DNA from: Alkalimonas sp. | GTDB taxonomy: Bacteria; Pseudomonadota; Gammaproteobacteria; Enterobacterales; Alteromonadaceae | Assembly (NCBI GenBank): GCA_020831935.1 | Contig: JAFIFR010000003.1 | Location: forward strand, 1 to 42,650 | Direction: 5' to 3' | DNA: 42,650 nucleotides | Shown: in pieces, positions 33,202 through 41,980 of the stretch | How positions within the stretch are numbered: position 1 is the stretch's first letter | Layout of the letters: each line of letters opens with the position of its first letter | Notes under the pieces: model-generated | What the model was told of the DNA's origin: nothing | Databases searched by the model: none | The model's input: only the letters and a program-made list of their open reading frames with translations | Made by a program: the position numbers and the translations under genes

Positions 33202-35186
33202 TGATCCCTGAGTTAGGCCAACTGGCACTGACCTTTGCTTTTGTGCTGTCCCTGATGTTGGGTGTGATCCCGCTTTATGGCAGTTACACCGGGAACGAGC
33301 GGGCTTTGATGCTGGGTAAGCCTTTGGCCATCGCCTCGGCTTTGTTTGCCGGCCTGGCATTCGCCGCTTTGTCCTATGCGTTTTACACCGATGACTTTAC
33401 TGTCATCAATGTGGCGTCCAATTCCAGTACTGTATTGCCCTGGTACTACAAATTGACGGCTACCTGGGGCTCGCATGAAGGCTCTATGGTGCTTTGGGTT
33501 TGGATTCTGACTTTGTGGACCGCTGCGGTGGCGCTGTTTTCCAAACAACTGCCGTTGCTAATGCAGGGGCGTATTCTGGGGGTGATGGGCTGGATAGGCG
33601 TTGGCTTTATTGCTTTTTCGCTCTTTATGTCCAACGCTTTCGAGCGCAGCCTGCCGTACTTTCCGGCCGAGGGCAATGATCTGAACCCCTTGCTGCAAGA
33701 TTTTGGCATGATCATTCACCCACCTTTGCTGTACATGGGCTATGTTGGCTTTGCGGTATCCTTTGCTTTTGCCATTGCGGCATTGCTCAGCGGCAAGTTT
33801 GACAGCACCTGGGCACGTTGGGCGCGGCCCTGGACCCTGGCAGCTTGGATGTTTTTAACCCTGGGCATCATGCTTGGGAGCTGGTGGGCTTACAAAGAGC
33901 TGGGCTGGGGCGGTTGGTGGTTCTGGGATCCGGTTGAAAATGCTTCCTTTATGCCTTGGTTGGTGGGCACGGCGCTTATCCATACCCTGGCGGTGACGGA
34001 AAAGCGCGGCACCTTTAAATCCTGGACGGTCTTACTGGCACTGGCAACCTTCTCGCTAAGCCTGTTGGGTGCATTCCTGGTTCGCTCCGGTGTGCTGGTG
34101 TCGGTGCATTCTTTTGCCACCGATCCAAGTCGGGGTTTGTTCCTGTTGGTGTTTTTGCTGATTGTGATCGGCGGTTCCTTGCTGCTCTATGCGCTGCGGA
34201 TGCGTTCGGTCCGCAGTCAGGCCCGGTTTGAGCTGTTTTCACGCGAAGTGATGTTGTGGGGCAACAACGTCTTTATGCTGACAGCAACCCTGGTGGTATT
34301 TCTGGGGACCTTGTTGCCGCTGTTCCATCAGGAGCTGGGACTGGGGTCTATTTCCATTGGCGAGCCTTTCTTTGATGCGATGTTCTTTTACCTGACCATT
34401 CCCTTCAGTCTGTTGCTGGGGCTAGGCCCCTGGGTGCGCTGGAAACAGCAAAAATGGCAGCCGTTGATCCCGCCGATGGCGATGATTGCGGTGGCAACCC
34501 TGATCGTTGCGGTTGGTTTGATGGCGGCTACCCAGTCGGTGCAGGCGAATGTGGCCCTGATTGGCTTGTTGCTGGGAGCCTGGGTTGGTATGTCGGCCTT
34601 AGGTGAGGTCGGTCAGCGCATTCGCCAGTTTGGTCAGGGCTTGGCTGGCATTCGCAAGCTAAGCGCCAGCCACTATGGCATGACCACCGCGCATATTGGT
34701 TTTGCGGTGATGGTGATAGGGATTGCCATGACCACCACGTACAGCGTGGAGCGAGATGTCCGGATGCAAGTAGGGGATACGGTTAGCCTGTCTGGTTATG
34801 ACTTTACCTTGCTGGATCTCTACAAACTGGATGGGCCGAACTTTGGTGGTGAAGCCGCCGATTTGAAAGTGGAGCGTGATGGTCGCTTTATCACCAACCT
34901 GCACGCTGAAAAACGTTTTTACACCATTCAGCGAACGGTGATGACGGAAGCAGCCATTCATGCCCGCTTAAGCCGGGATCTGTACGTGTCATTGGGGGAA
35001 GCCTTGCCAGGCGATGCTTGGTCCTTCAAAGTCCAGGTGAAGCCTTTTGTGCGCTGGATATGGCTGGGTGGTTTGCTGATGGCGATAGGAGCCACCTGGT
35101 CCTTGTTCGATCAGCGTTATCGCCGTAAAGTCACGCGTCGTTTGAAGGTACCGGCACGCAACGAAGCGGAGGTCGCCCATGCGTAA
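33201..35186 (+). CDS. ccmF: Cytochrome c heme lyase subunit CcmF
   Basis: CcmF joins heme to apocytochrome c together with CcmH and CcmI. The 661 residues include about 15 membrane helices. The tryptophan-rich heme-handling motif WGGWWFWDPVENASFMPW is present, along with conserved histidines in the IIHPPLLYMGYVG and LIHTLAVTEKRG segments. It is coupled to ccmE through TGATG and overlaps ccmG by 8 bases. Confidence 0.96.
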   Translation: MIPELGQLALTFAFVLSLMLGVIPLYGSYTGNERALMLGKPLAIASALFAGLAFAALSYAFYTDDFTVINVASNSSTVLPWYYKLTATWGSHEGSMVLWVWILTLWTAAVALFSKQLPLLMQGRILGVMGWIGVGFIAFSLFMSNAFERSLPYFPAEGNDLNPLLQDFGMIIHPPLLYMGYVGFAVSFAFAIAALLSGKFDSTWARWARPWTLAAWMFLTLGIMLGSWWAYKELGWGGWWFWDPVENASFMPWLVGTALIHTLAVTEKRGTFKSWTVLLALATFSLSLLGAFLVRSGVLVSVHSFATDPSRGLFLLVFLLIVIGGSLLLYALRMRSVRSQARFELFSREVMLWGNNVFMLTATLVVFLGTLLPLFHQELGLGSISIGEPFFDAMFFYLTIPFSLLLGLGPWVRWKQQKWQPLIPPMAMIAVATLIVAVGLMAATQSVQANVALIGLLLGAWVGMSALGEVGQRIRQFGQGLAGIRKLSASHYGMTTAHIGFAVMVIGIAMTTTYSVERDVRMQVGDTVSLSGYDFTLLDLYKLDGPNFGGEAADLKVERDGRFITNLHAEKRFYTIQRTVMTEAAIHARLSRDLYVSLGEALPGDAWSFKVQVKPFVRWIWLGGLLMAIGATWSLFDQRYRRKVTRRLKVPARNEAEVAHA

Positions 35187-35778
35187 GTGGTTGTTTTTTG
35201 CTCCTTTGGCTATTTTTCTGGCGGTTTCGGTCTTTTTGTACACTGGACTCTTCTCCGATCCTTGGAGTCGCGACTCTGCGTTGTTAAACCGGCCCATGCC
35301 CGAGTTTGACTTGCCGGATCTGATGCAGCCACAACAGCGTTGGAACCGTGAGCTACTAACCGGCGAGCCTTTTTTGCTCAGTGTCTGGGGTGTTTGGTGC
35401 CCAACCTGCAAAGCACAACTGCGTTTTATGACCGAGTTAAGAGAGCAGGGCATTCCCATCATTGGCTTGTACTACCCCTTGCCGGTGGATCCGGCTTTTG
35501 GTGACCATTTCAGTCTTGGTCAGTTGCAGCGTGATGTGCAGCGTGAGCTGGCTTACTTTGGCGATCCCTATCAGTTCAATATTCTGGATGAAAATCGCCG
35601 CCTGTCATTTGACCTTGGCGTCTCAGGCTCACCTGAGACTTTTCTGGTCGATGCCGATGGCACCATTCGGATGCACCATGTTGGCGATATGAACCCGCGA
35701 GTGTGGCGCAACCTCTTTGCAACTGCGTTCGAGGAGCTGCAGCAAGCCGCTCTGGTCTATCAGGAGGTTAAGCCATGA
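35179..35778 (+). CDS. ccmG: Thiol:disulfide reductase CcmG (DsbE)
   Basis: CcmG is a membrane-anchored thioredoxin-like protein that keeps apocytochrome cysteines reduced for heme attachment. The 199 residues have an N-terminal membrane anchor (about 4-22) and the active site WCPTC (W73 to C77) after GVW. The GSPETFLVD cis-Pro loop follows. This is the standard CcmG/DsbE pattern. Confidence 0.95.
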   Translation: MRKWLFFAPLAIFLAVSVFLYTGLFSDPWSRDSALLNRPMPEFDLPDLMQPQQRWNRELLTGEPFLLSVWGVWCPTCKAQLRFMTELREQGIPIIGLYYPLPVDPAFGDHFSLGQLQRDVQRELAYFGDPYQFNILDENRRLSFDLGVSGSPETFLVDADGTIRMHHVGDMNPRVWRNLFATAFEELQQAALVYQEVKP

Positions 35779-36236
35779 GCCGATTGATGCTGCTGGCTGC
35801 ACTCTTTCTGTTCAGCACCTCACTGTTGGCTGGTGACGAAATTCTGCCGTTTGAAGACGATGCCAAGCGCAGTCTCTATCAGGAGCTGGTGCAGCAACTG
35901 CGCTGCCCACAGTGCCAAAATCAGAACATTGCCGAGTCCAATGCCGTGGTGTCCATTGATATGCGCAACAAAACCTACGAGCTGGTGCAGCAGGGGTACA
36001 GCCGGCGAGAGGTGATCGACTTTATGGTCGACCGCTACGGTGACTTTGTGCATTACAGCCCACCGTTAAACCCGTTAACCATCTGGCTTTGGATCTTACC
36101 GGTGGTTTGGCTGGTGCTGATGGCCTGGTATATGTTGCGCCGCCGTCAGAGCGCGCAAACGGCCAGGGCATCCAACCCTGAGTTGGAGCAGGAGTTGGAT
36201 GCCATTATCGACGCTTATCGGAGTAAAAAATCATGA
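35775..36236 (+). CDS. ccmH: Cytochrome c maturation protein CcmH
   Basis: CcmH is a periplasmic, membrane-anchored oxidoreductase that works with CcmG on apocytochrome c. The 153 residues have a signal peptide (about 1-19) and the LRCPQC motif (C44, C47) with the QNQNIAESNA continuation. A C-terminal membrane helix is at about 95-117. It is separate from CcmI, unlike the fused CcmH of E. coli. It overlaps ccmG and ccmI by 4 bases each. Confidence 0.95.
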   Translation: MSRLMLLAALFLFSTSLLAGDEILPFEDDAKRSLYQELVQQLRCPQCQNQNIAESNAVVSIDMRNKTYELVQQGYSRREVIDFMVDRYGDFVHYSPPLNPLTIWLWILPVVWLVLMAWYMLRRRQSAQTARASNPELEQELDAIIDAYRSKKS

Positions 36237-37438
36237 TGTGGCAATTGCTACTGGGGGCCCTGTTGATGTTGGCCCTAAGCCTGGTATTTATGGCCTGGCC
36301 TCGAAGTGCGCGTGTGGGTGAACAGCAGACGCCGGCAGAGTTATTCAGCGAGCGGATGGAGTTGTTGGCAACAGCCCGCGATGCAGGCGAGTTGGCCGAG
36401 CAAGATTTTGACAGTGCCGCAGACGAGCTGAAGCAGCAGTTTTTAGAACAAGAAGCCAAGGCGGTGCAGTTGCAGGCATCGCAAAGCAGTTGGCGCTGGT
36501 ACGGTGGTTTAACACTGGCTGTTGCCCTGATGGTTGGCGGCATTTACAGCTGGAATGGTCACTACCGTGAGCTGGTCGATTGGCAGACGGCACAGCAAAA
36601 GCTGCCCGAATTTGGTGAGCGCTCTTTGCTGGGTCGTGGCGAGCCCTTGAATGATGATGAATTGACAAGCTTTGCCTTGGCGCTGCGAACCAAGCTGGCT
36701 CGTGAAGGTGATGATGCTGCTGCCTGGTTTTTACTGGGACGCATCTGGATGTCGCAGGGGCTGATGATGGACGCCATCGACGCCTTTGAGAAGGCATTGC
36801 GAATGACCCCGGAACGAACCTCACTGCTGATTAGTTACAGTCAGGCCATGTTGGTGGTCGGCGGCGATGACAAGTTAGCAAAAGCTGGTAGGGCTATGGC
36901 CCGGGTATTAACCAACGAACCGGACAATCTGGATGCGCTGTCTTTACTGGCTTACATTGCTTATGAAAAAGACGATTTGGACGAAGCCATCGCTGCCTGG
37001 ACCCTGTTGCTTGATCGTCTGCCAAGCTCCGATCCGCGTTATGCCGTGGTGCTGAACAAGCTGCAAGAGTTGGGGCAGGATGTGCAGGCGCGTGAAGAGC
37101 GAACAGTCTACCTGACGCTGGAGGTTGATCCTGATTTGCGGCAGTCGCACCCGGATGCCAGCGTTTTTGTGTTTGTGCGCCAGCCTGATGGCCCTGCCAT
37201 GCCAGTGGCCGCTCAGCGTATCCCGGTGCCTGCTGGCGAGCTGCAAATGATGCTGACCGAAGAGATGTCGATGCAAACTGGCTGGACTCTGGCAAGCATC
37301 GATGAAGTGGAAGTGGTGGCACGATTTTCACCATCGGGTCGGGTCGATGAAACTGAAGGCAGTTTCGAAGTGGTCTCATCCCGTCAAGCCTTTACCGATG
37401 CCAGGGTGCAGGTCGCCTTGCAATTAAAAGCTCAGTAA
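36233..37438 (+). CDS. ccmI: Cytochrome c maturation chaperone CcmI
   Basis: CcmI binds the C-terminus of apocytochrome c and hands it to CcmF-CcmH. The 401 residues start with a membrane helix (about 2-22), a cytoplasmic coiled segment and a second helix (about 85-105). Tetratricopeptide repeats follow (about 150-285, including AWFLLGRIWMSQGLMMDAI). A C-terminal beta-rich domain (about 290-398) completes the common two-part CcmI layout. It ends the ccm operon. Confidence 0.92.
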   Translation: MMWQLLLGALLMLALSLVFMAWPRSARVGEQQTPAELFSERMELLATARDAGELAEQDFDSAADELKQQFLEQEAKAVQLQASQSSWRWYGGLTLAVALMVGGIYSWNGHYRELVDWQTAQQKLPEFGERSLLGRGEPLNDDELTSFALALRTKLAREGDDAAAWFLLGRIWMSQGLMMDAIDAFEKALRMTPERTSLLISYSQAMLVVGGDDKLAKAGRAMARVLTNEPDNLDALSLLAYIAYEKDDLDEAIAAWTLLLDRLPSSDPRYAVVLNKLQELGQDVQAREERTVYLTLEVDPDLRQSHPDASVFVFVRQPDGPAMPVAAQRIPVPAGELQMMLTEEMSMQTGWTLASIDEVEVVARFSPSGRVDETEGSFEVVSSRQAFTDARVQVALQLKAQ

Positions 37439-37458
37439 AGCCGTTTAGAGGATCTATT

Positions 37459-38211
37459 TTGAAGACAAAGTCATTGGCAATGCGTTGCCTGCTGTTGTTG
37501 AGCCTTAGCGGGCTGCTGGCTGCCTGTGCCAGTGCGCCGGATGCGCCAGAGCCAGAGCGGGATCCCAGAGATAAACTGGAGCCTTTCAACCGTGCCATGT
37601 GGGAGCTCAATTATGAAATTCTGGATCCCAACATTCTCCGTCCGGCAACGGTCGGATACATGGCGGTGGTGCCAAGTCCGGCGCGACGCGGTGTAGACAA
37701 CTTTTTAAGCAACCTGCGTGAGCCGGATAGCTTTGTCAATGCTGGCTTGCAGGCAAAACCGGCCAGCATGGCGATCAGTGCCGGCCGCTTTCTAGTGAAC
37801 TCGACGGTAGGAGTCTTGGGTCTGTTTGATGTGGCGACTAAAATTGGCTTGCATGAACGGCGGGAAGACTTTGGTCAGACCTTGGCGGTTTGGGGGGTTG
37901 GTGAGGGTTCATTTTTAATGGTGCCTGCCCGTGGTCCCTCGACGGTTCGTGACACCACAGGTGATCTGGTGGATGCGCTGTATTCGCCGCTGGGTTTGTT
38001 CAATACTCCGCTGACCATCACCCGTTATGTACTAAGCGGCTTGACCCAGCGCGAAAAAGCCATGTCGATGGAGCATTTGCTGGAAGACTCTTTTGATCCT
38101 TACGCTTTTGTGCGTGAGGCCTATTTGCAAAACCGGCTGTTTGAAATTCACGATGGCAATCCGCCGGAGCAGGATGATTACGACGATTCTTATCTGGATG
38201 AGTTTTTCTAA
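37459..38211 (+). CDS. mlaA: Outer membrane lipid-asymmetry lipoprotein MlaA (VacJ)
   Basis: MlaA extracts misplaced phospholipids from the outer leaflet of the outer membrane and passes them to the Mla transport chain. The start is TTG (37459) with GAGGAT six bases upstream, giving 250 residues. A lipobox LAAC (C23) marks a lipoprotein. Family blocks LEPFNRAMWELN, NLREPDSFVN and VWGVGEGSFLMVPARGPSTVRD are present. The C-terminus is unusually acidic. The rest of the Mla system (mlaBCDEF) is not here. It sits 20 bases after ccmI and may be read through from that operon. Confidence 0.94.
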   Translation: MKTKSLAMRCLLLLSLSGLLAACASAPDAPEPERDPRDKLEPFNRAMWELNYEILDPNILRPATVGYMAVVPSPARRGVDNFLSNLREPDSFVNAGLQAKPASMAISAGRFLVNSTVGVLGLFDVATKIGLHERREDFGQTLAVWGVGEGSFLMVPARGPSTVRDTTGDLVDALYSPLGLFNTPLTITRYVLSGLTQREKAMSMEHLLEDSFDPYAFVREAYLQNRLFEIHDGNPPEQDDYDDSYLDEFF

Positions 38212-38237
38212 TCTGGCACTAGGGCGTGTTGACCTTA

Positions 38238-38261
38238 AAAAGCGAGCTTCGGCTCGCTTTT
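38238..38261. terminator. Bidirectional intrinsic terminator between mlaA and ldhA
   Basis: A perfect 10-base-pair stem (AAAAGCGAGC paired with GCTCGCTTTT) closes on a stable TTCG tetraloop and ends in T-runs on both strands. It sits between two convergent genes and should end transcripts from each side. Confidence 0.9.
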
Positions 38262-38274
38262 AAGTGTCCGGTTT

Positions 38275-39261
38275 TTAGCAAAGCTCGTTGCCACTGGCTT
38301 TGCCGGCAGCAAAGGCCACCAGATTGCCACTGGTGATTTGACTGATTTGCTGCATCGCCTCTTCGGTAAAAAAGGCTTGATGCCCGGTGATCAACACATT
38401 GGGGAAGGTCAGCAAGCGTTTAAAGACGTCATCGTCGATCACCATTTCCGACAGGTTTTCAAAAAACAGATCGGCTTCCTGTTCGTACACATCCAAACCC
38501 AGATAACCAATTTTCCGGCTTTTAAGGGCGTTAATCACCGCTTTGGTGTCAATCAGGCCGCCGCGGCTGGTGTTGATCAGCATCACATTCTCTTTCATCT
38601 GCGCCAACGTATCGGCGTTGATCAGATAACGCGTTTCCGGAGTGAGCGGACAGTGCAGGCTGATAATATGGCTTTGCTGGTACAGCTCGGGCAGGGGCAC
38701 GTAGCGGGCGCCCAGCTGTTTCAGCTCGGCATCTTCGTACAAGTCGTGGCACAGTAAGGTGCAGCCAAAGCCCAGTAAGATCCGGGCAGTGGCCTTGCCA
38801 ATGCGACCGGTACCAATCAGGCCAACGGTTTTGCCGTGCATGTTAAACCCCAGCAGGCCATCGAGCGCAAAGTTATCGTCCCGTACCCGGTTGTAAGCTT
38901 TGTGCAGCTTACGGTTAAGCGCCAGCATCATGCCAACCGTGTGCTCAGCCACGGCCTCGGGCGAGTAAGCGGGTACCCTGGCAACCTGAATGCCCAGCGC
39001 TTTGGCAGCATCCAGGTCGACATTGTTAAAGCCCGCGCAGCGCAGTGCTATCATCCTTACCCCTTGTGCTTGCAAGGCAGTCAGTACCGGGGCAGATAAG
39101 TCGTCATTGACAAAAGCACAGATAGCTGCACTGTCAGCGGCCAGGCTGACGGTTTCTTCGCTGAGCTTAAGTTCCAGATAATGAAAATCCAGTTTTGGAT
39201 CTGCCCAGCGGCTGAATGCTTGTTGGTCGTATTTTTTTGCGCTGTACACCGTGACTTTCAT
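38275..39261 (-). CDS. ldhA: D-lactate dehydrogenase (fermentative, NAD-dependent)
   Basis: LdhA reduces pyruvate to D-lactate with NADH in the cytoplasm. The 328 residues contain the NAD-binding GTGRIG motif (150-155) with D173 at the end of the second strand. The catalytic set R233, E262 and H294 is two positions off the E. coli LdhA numbering. The ATG at 39261 (MKVTVYSAKKYD) has AAGGA upstream and is the usual family start. The frame stays open further upstream to 39330, but that part is intergenic. A palindromic region lies directly upstream at 39272-39300. Confidence 0.95.
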   Translation of the reverse strand: MKVTVYSAKKYDQQAFSRWADPKLDFHYLELKLSEETVSLAADSAAICAFVNDDLSAPVLTALQAQGVRMIALRCAGFNNVDLDAAKALGIQVARVPAYSPEAVAEHTVGMMLALNRKLHKAYNRVRDDNFALDGLLGFNMHGKTVGLIGTGRIGKATARILLGFGCTLLCHDLYEDAELKQLGARYVPLPELYQQSHIISLHCPLTPETRYLINADTLAQMKENVMLINTSRGGLIDTKAVINALKSRKIGYLGLDVYEQEADLFFENLSEMVIDDDVFKRLLTFPNVLITGHQAFFTEEAMQQISQITSGNLVAFAAGKASGNELC

Positions 39262-39271
39262 GCGTAGTTCC

Positions 39272-39300
39272 TTTGCTAAGTTTGTACACAGTGTAGCAAA
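39272..39300. promoter_or_regulatory. Nested inverted repeat upstream of ldhA
   Basis: TTTGCTA (39272-39278) and TAGCAAA (39294-39300) are perfect 7-base arms 15 bases apart. Between them is a second perfect palindrome, TACAC-A-GTGTA (39285-39295), whose right arm overlaps the outer one. It lies 11-39 bases before the ldhA start codon. It could be an operator or an RNA hairpin; no known regulator site is claimed. Confidence 0.45.
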
Positions 39301-39326
39301 AAATGGCACGGCTTTATTGCTAGGGA

Positions 39327-39821
39327 TCAAGGCTTTGGTGCTGCAAGCAACTCCTCAATGCTCTGGCGAATGGCCAGTGGCTTGGTGCGGGGGGCATAGC
39401 GTTTGACCACTTCGCCCTGGCTGTTGACCAGAAACTTGGTGAAATTCCATTTGATGGCGCGGGTTTTTAGCAGGCCACGGGCCTGATTCTTTAAAAACTC
39501 AAACACCGGTTCGGCGTCCGGGCCATTCACCTGAACTTTGGCCAGCACCGGAAAGCTCACCCCATAGTTGAGCTGGCAAAACTGCTGAATGTCCTGATCC
39601 GTGCCGGGCTCCTGGCCGCCAAACTGGTTGCAGGGAAAAGCCAGGATCTCAAACCCGCGATCCTTGTAGCTTTGATACAAGGCTTCCAGCTCCTGATACT
39701 GTGGGGTGAAGCCACACTGACTGGCGGTATTGACCACCAGCAGAGTTTTGCCTTTGTACTGCGCCAGATCCAGTGGCTGGCCCTGGGCGTCTTTCACGGT
39801 AAAATGATGCAGATTATTCAT
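39327..39821 (-). CDS. Glutathione peroxidase family protein (thioredoxin/glutathione-dependent peroxidase)
   Basis: A 164-residue non-selenium peroxidase of the BtuE/GPx type that reduces hydrogen peroxide and lipid hydroperoxides. The peroxidatic C36 (NTASQCGFTPQY), Q70 (CNQFGGQEPG), W125 and N126 (WNFTKFLV) form the active site tetrad. C64 and C82 are candidate resolving cysteines. Proteins of this class mostly use thioredoxin rather than glutathione, so the name is historical. The strong ribosome binding site GGGGAG precedes the ATG. It is upstream of ldhA on the same strand, with a 65-base gap. Confidence 0.93.
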   Translation of the reverse strand: MNNLHHFTVKDAQGQPLDLAQYKGKTLLVVNTASQCGFTPQYQELEALYQSYKDRGFEILAFPCNQFGGQEPGTDQDIQQFCQLNYGVSFPVLAKVQVNGPDAEPVFEFLKNQARGLLKTRAIKWNFTKFLVNSQGEVVKRYAPRTKPLAIRQSIEELLAAPKP

Positions 39822-39911
39822 TGGAACTCCCCGAAAGCTTTTTACTTTTTCCAGCCATCTTTGTACGCTTGATGGTATCTCATTAGTTTACGACAGAAGT
39901 AAGACACTGGT

Positions 39912-40802
39912 ATGACAAATTCTAAAACAATCAAGAATGTGGCCTTTGTTGGCCTTGGCGTGATGGGTTTTCCGATGGCGGGCTATCTGCAGCAGCAGGG
40001 CAATGCCACCCGGGTTTACAACCGCACCGCTGCGAAAGCCATTGATTGGGTCAAGCGCTATGGCGGTGCGCATGGCGAGACCCCGGCAGCGGCAGCCATG
40101 GGCGCAGAGCTGGTGTTCTTGTGTGTGGGTAACGACGATGATGTGCGCTCGGTCGTGTATGGTGAACATGGCGTGCTCGCCAGCATGCAACCAGGCTCCG
40201 TCCTGATTGATCACACCACCGCTTCGGCAGAACTGGCGCGTGAGCTGGCGGCTGCTTGTGCCGAGCAGGGTATTGGCTTTTTGGATGCGCCGGTATCCGG
40301 CGGTCAAGCCGGCGCCGAAAACGGGGTGTTGACCATTATGGTGGGCGGTGATAGTGATGCCTACGTTAAAGCAGAACCGGTGATGCAGGCCTATGCTCGT
40401 TGCTGCAAGTTGCTGGGCCCGGCCGGTGCCGGCCAATTGGCGAAGATGGTCAATCAAATCTGCATTGCCGGTGTGGTGCAGGGGCTTGCCGAAGGGCTGC
40501 ATTTTGCTCAAAACGCCGGCCTGGATGCGGCCGCTGTGGTGGAGGTGATTTCCCAAGGCGCCGCTCAGTCCTGGCAGATGCAAAACCGTTATCAAACCAT
40601 GCTCAAAGGCGAATACGACTTTGGCTTTGCCGTCGACTGGATGCGCAAAGATCTCAGTATAGCGCTGAACGAAGCCCGTAAAAACGGCAGCCACCTGCCA
40701 GTGACTGCCCTGGTAGACCAATTCTACAGCGAAGTCCAGCGCATGGGCGGCAACCGCTGGGATACCTCCAGCCTATTGGCACGGTTGCATAAATCTCAGT
40801 AA
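39912..40802 (+). CDS. NAD(P)-dependent beta-hydroxyacid dehydrogenase (3-hydroxyisobutyrate dehydrogenase family)
   Basis: The 296 residues match the family that includes 3-hydroxyisobutyrate dehydrogenase, tartronate semialdehyde reductase (GarR) and GLYR-type reductases. The nucleotide-binding motif is GLGVMG (14-19), DAPVSGGQAGAENG is the substrate signature (about 125-138), and the catalytic lysine is K178 (GQLAKMVNQ). An NRT triplet after the second strand (37-39) suggests NADP preference, as in GLYR enzymes. The substrate cannot be settled from sequence, and there are no valine-degradation genes nearby. It diverges from the peroxidase gene across 90 bases. Confidence 0.88.
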   Translation: MTNSKTIKNVAFVGLGVMGFPMAGYLQQQGNATRVYNRTAAKAIDWVKRYGGAHGETPAAAAMGAELVFLCVGNDDDVRSVVYGEHGVLASMQPGSVLIDHTTASAELARELAAACAEQGIGFLDAPVSGGQAGAENGVLTIMVGGDSDAYVKAEPVMQAYARCCKLLGPAGAGQLAKMVNQICIAGVVQGLAEGLHFAQNAGLDAAAVVEVISQGAAQSWQMQNRYQTMLKGEYDFGFAVDWMRKDLSIALNEARKNGSHLPVTALVDQFYSEVQRMGGNRWDTSSLLARLHKSQ

Positions 40803-40820
40803 ATCCGTAGATAGGCTTGA

Positions 40821-40840
40821 GGGGCGCTTGATTGCGCCCC
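40821..40840. repeat. GC-rich stem-loop, REP-like element
   Basis: GGGGCGC-TTGATT-GCGCCCC is a perfect 7-base-pair stem with a 6-base loop, flanked by TGA and TAC. It lacks a T-run on either strand, so it is a weak terminator candidate. The form (TGTAGGGGCGCAAT... on the minus strand) is like dispersed palindromic repeats seen in many gammaproteobacterial intergenic regions. No second copy is in this window. Confidence 0.5.
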
Positions 40841-40971
40841 TACAGCCAATTTCCTTTCATAGGTCACTCACCTTCTGCCTGTGATGATAACAATCTATTT
40901 ATGGGTTGTTGCAAATCTTTGCTTGTGTTAGCTTTTTATCGATTCTAAAAATAATGATTAAGGAGAGTGCT

Positions 40972-41928
40972 ATGAAGTGGTTGCCAGGAATGGCTTTGCT
41001 ACTATCGGTGTCTGTTGCACAGGCAGAGCCTTTTAGCGGGCATGAGTCGATTCAGAGCACGGCCAATTGCTTTCGCGGCCCATTTGAGAGCTCTGTTACT
41101 TTGGCACAACGGATAGAGCAAATGCCTGCTGAACAGCAAGAGCGTGTGAGTCGTTTGTTTGTACAACCGCAGTTTGAGCAGCGGCTAAACACTGTTTATT
41201 GCCGTGACTTTATGTATCTGGTTGACGATGTTGAAGTGCGGGGCGTGGTTGTGGCGCCGGTTCACCCGGATAAAGCAGAGCGGCCCTTGCCGGTTTTGAT
41301 TTATAACCGTGGTGGCAATGCCGGTTTTGGTGCTCTACGGTTTCCATTTATCTACCAGCATTTAATTACCTGGGCAGAGCAGGGCTATATTGTCATTGCC
41401 AGCAATTACCGTGAGCAGGATGAATTTGGTGGTGCCGATGTGGCTGATGTTGAAGCCTTATTGCCGATTATTCAGCAGATGCCAATGGCCGATCAAAGCA
41501 AGATTGCCATGTGGGGCGTCAGTCGGGGAGGTATGCAAAGCCTGATGGCGGTGCGCAATATGCCAGAGGTTAAGGCGTTGGTGTTCTCGGTAGGTGTGAT
41601 CGATTTAGAGAAAGAGCTCGAGTTTCGTGCTGAAATGGAAAATGTGTATCAGGCCAGGATCCCTGATTATGCCAACCGTAAAGAGCAAGCATTGGCTGAG
41701 CGCTCAGTCGTGCACTGGTTGGATGAAATTCCTGCCGAGCTGCCGATCCTGATTTTGCATGGCGAGCAAGATGAGCGGGTGCATGTCAGCAATGCCACAC
41801 GCTTTGCGAAGTTGCTGCAGCAACGGGAGCAGCCGCATCAGCTGCACATCTATCCGGATGCCGGCCACAATGTTTTCAATGAATCTTTCGAGGATATGAA
41901 AACCTGGCTGCAACAACAATTGCAGTAA
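40972..41928 (+). CDS. Secreted alpha/beta hydrolase (prolyl oligopeptidase-like)
   Basis: A 318-residue protein with a signal peptide (about 1-18, VAQA then EP). A hydrolase fold follows, with nucleophile S184 in GVSRGG, acid D267 (HGEQDERV) and H299 (DAGHNVF), the order of the prolyl oligopeptidase and dienelactone hydrolase group. C33 and C77 are available for a disulfide, which fits export. The ATG at 40972 has AAGGAG upstream; an earlier in-frame ATG at 40906 is not used because it would bury the signal peptide. Actual substrate (peptide, ester or other) is not known. Confidence 0.85.
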   Translation: MKWLPGMALLLSVSVAQAEPFSGHESIQSTANCFRGPFESSVTLAQRIEQMPAEQQERVSRLFVQPQFEQRLNTVYCRDFMYLVDDVEVRGVVVAPVHPDKAERPLPVLIYNRGGNAGFGALRFPFIYQHLITWAEQGYIVIASNYREQDEFGGADVADVEALLPIIQQMPMADQSKIAMWGVSRGGMQSLMAVRNMPEVKALVFSVGVIDLEKELEFRAEMENVYQARIPDYANRKEQALAERSVVHWLDEIPAELPILILHGEQDERVHVSNATRFAKLLQQREQPHQLHIYPDAGHNVFNESFEDMKTWLQQQLQ

Positions 41929-41980
41929 GCTATTTTGGGGCTTGTTTTTAGGGTAAGACAATGAGCTTCAGGCTCTGAGC

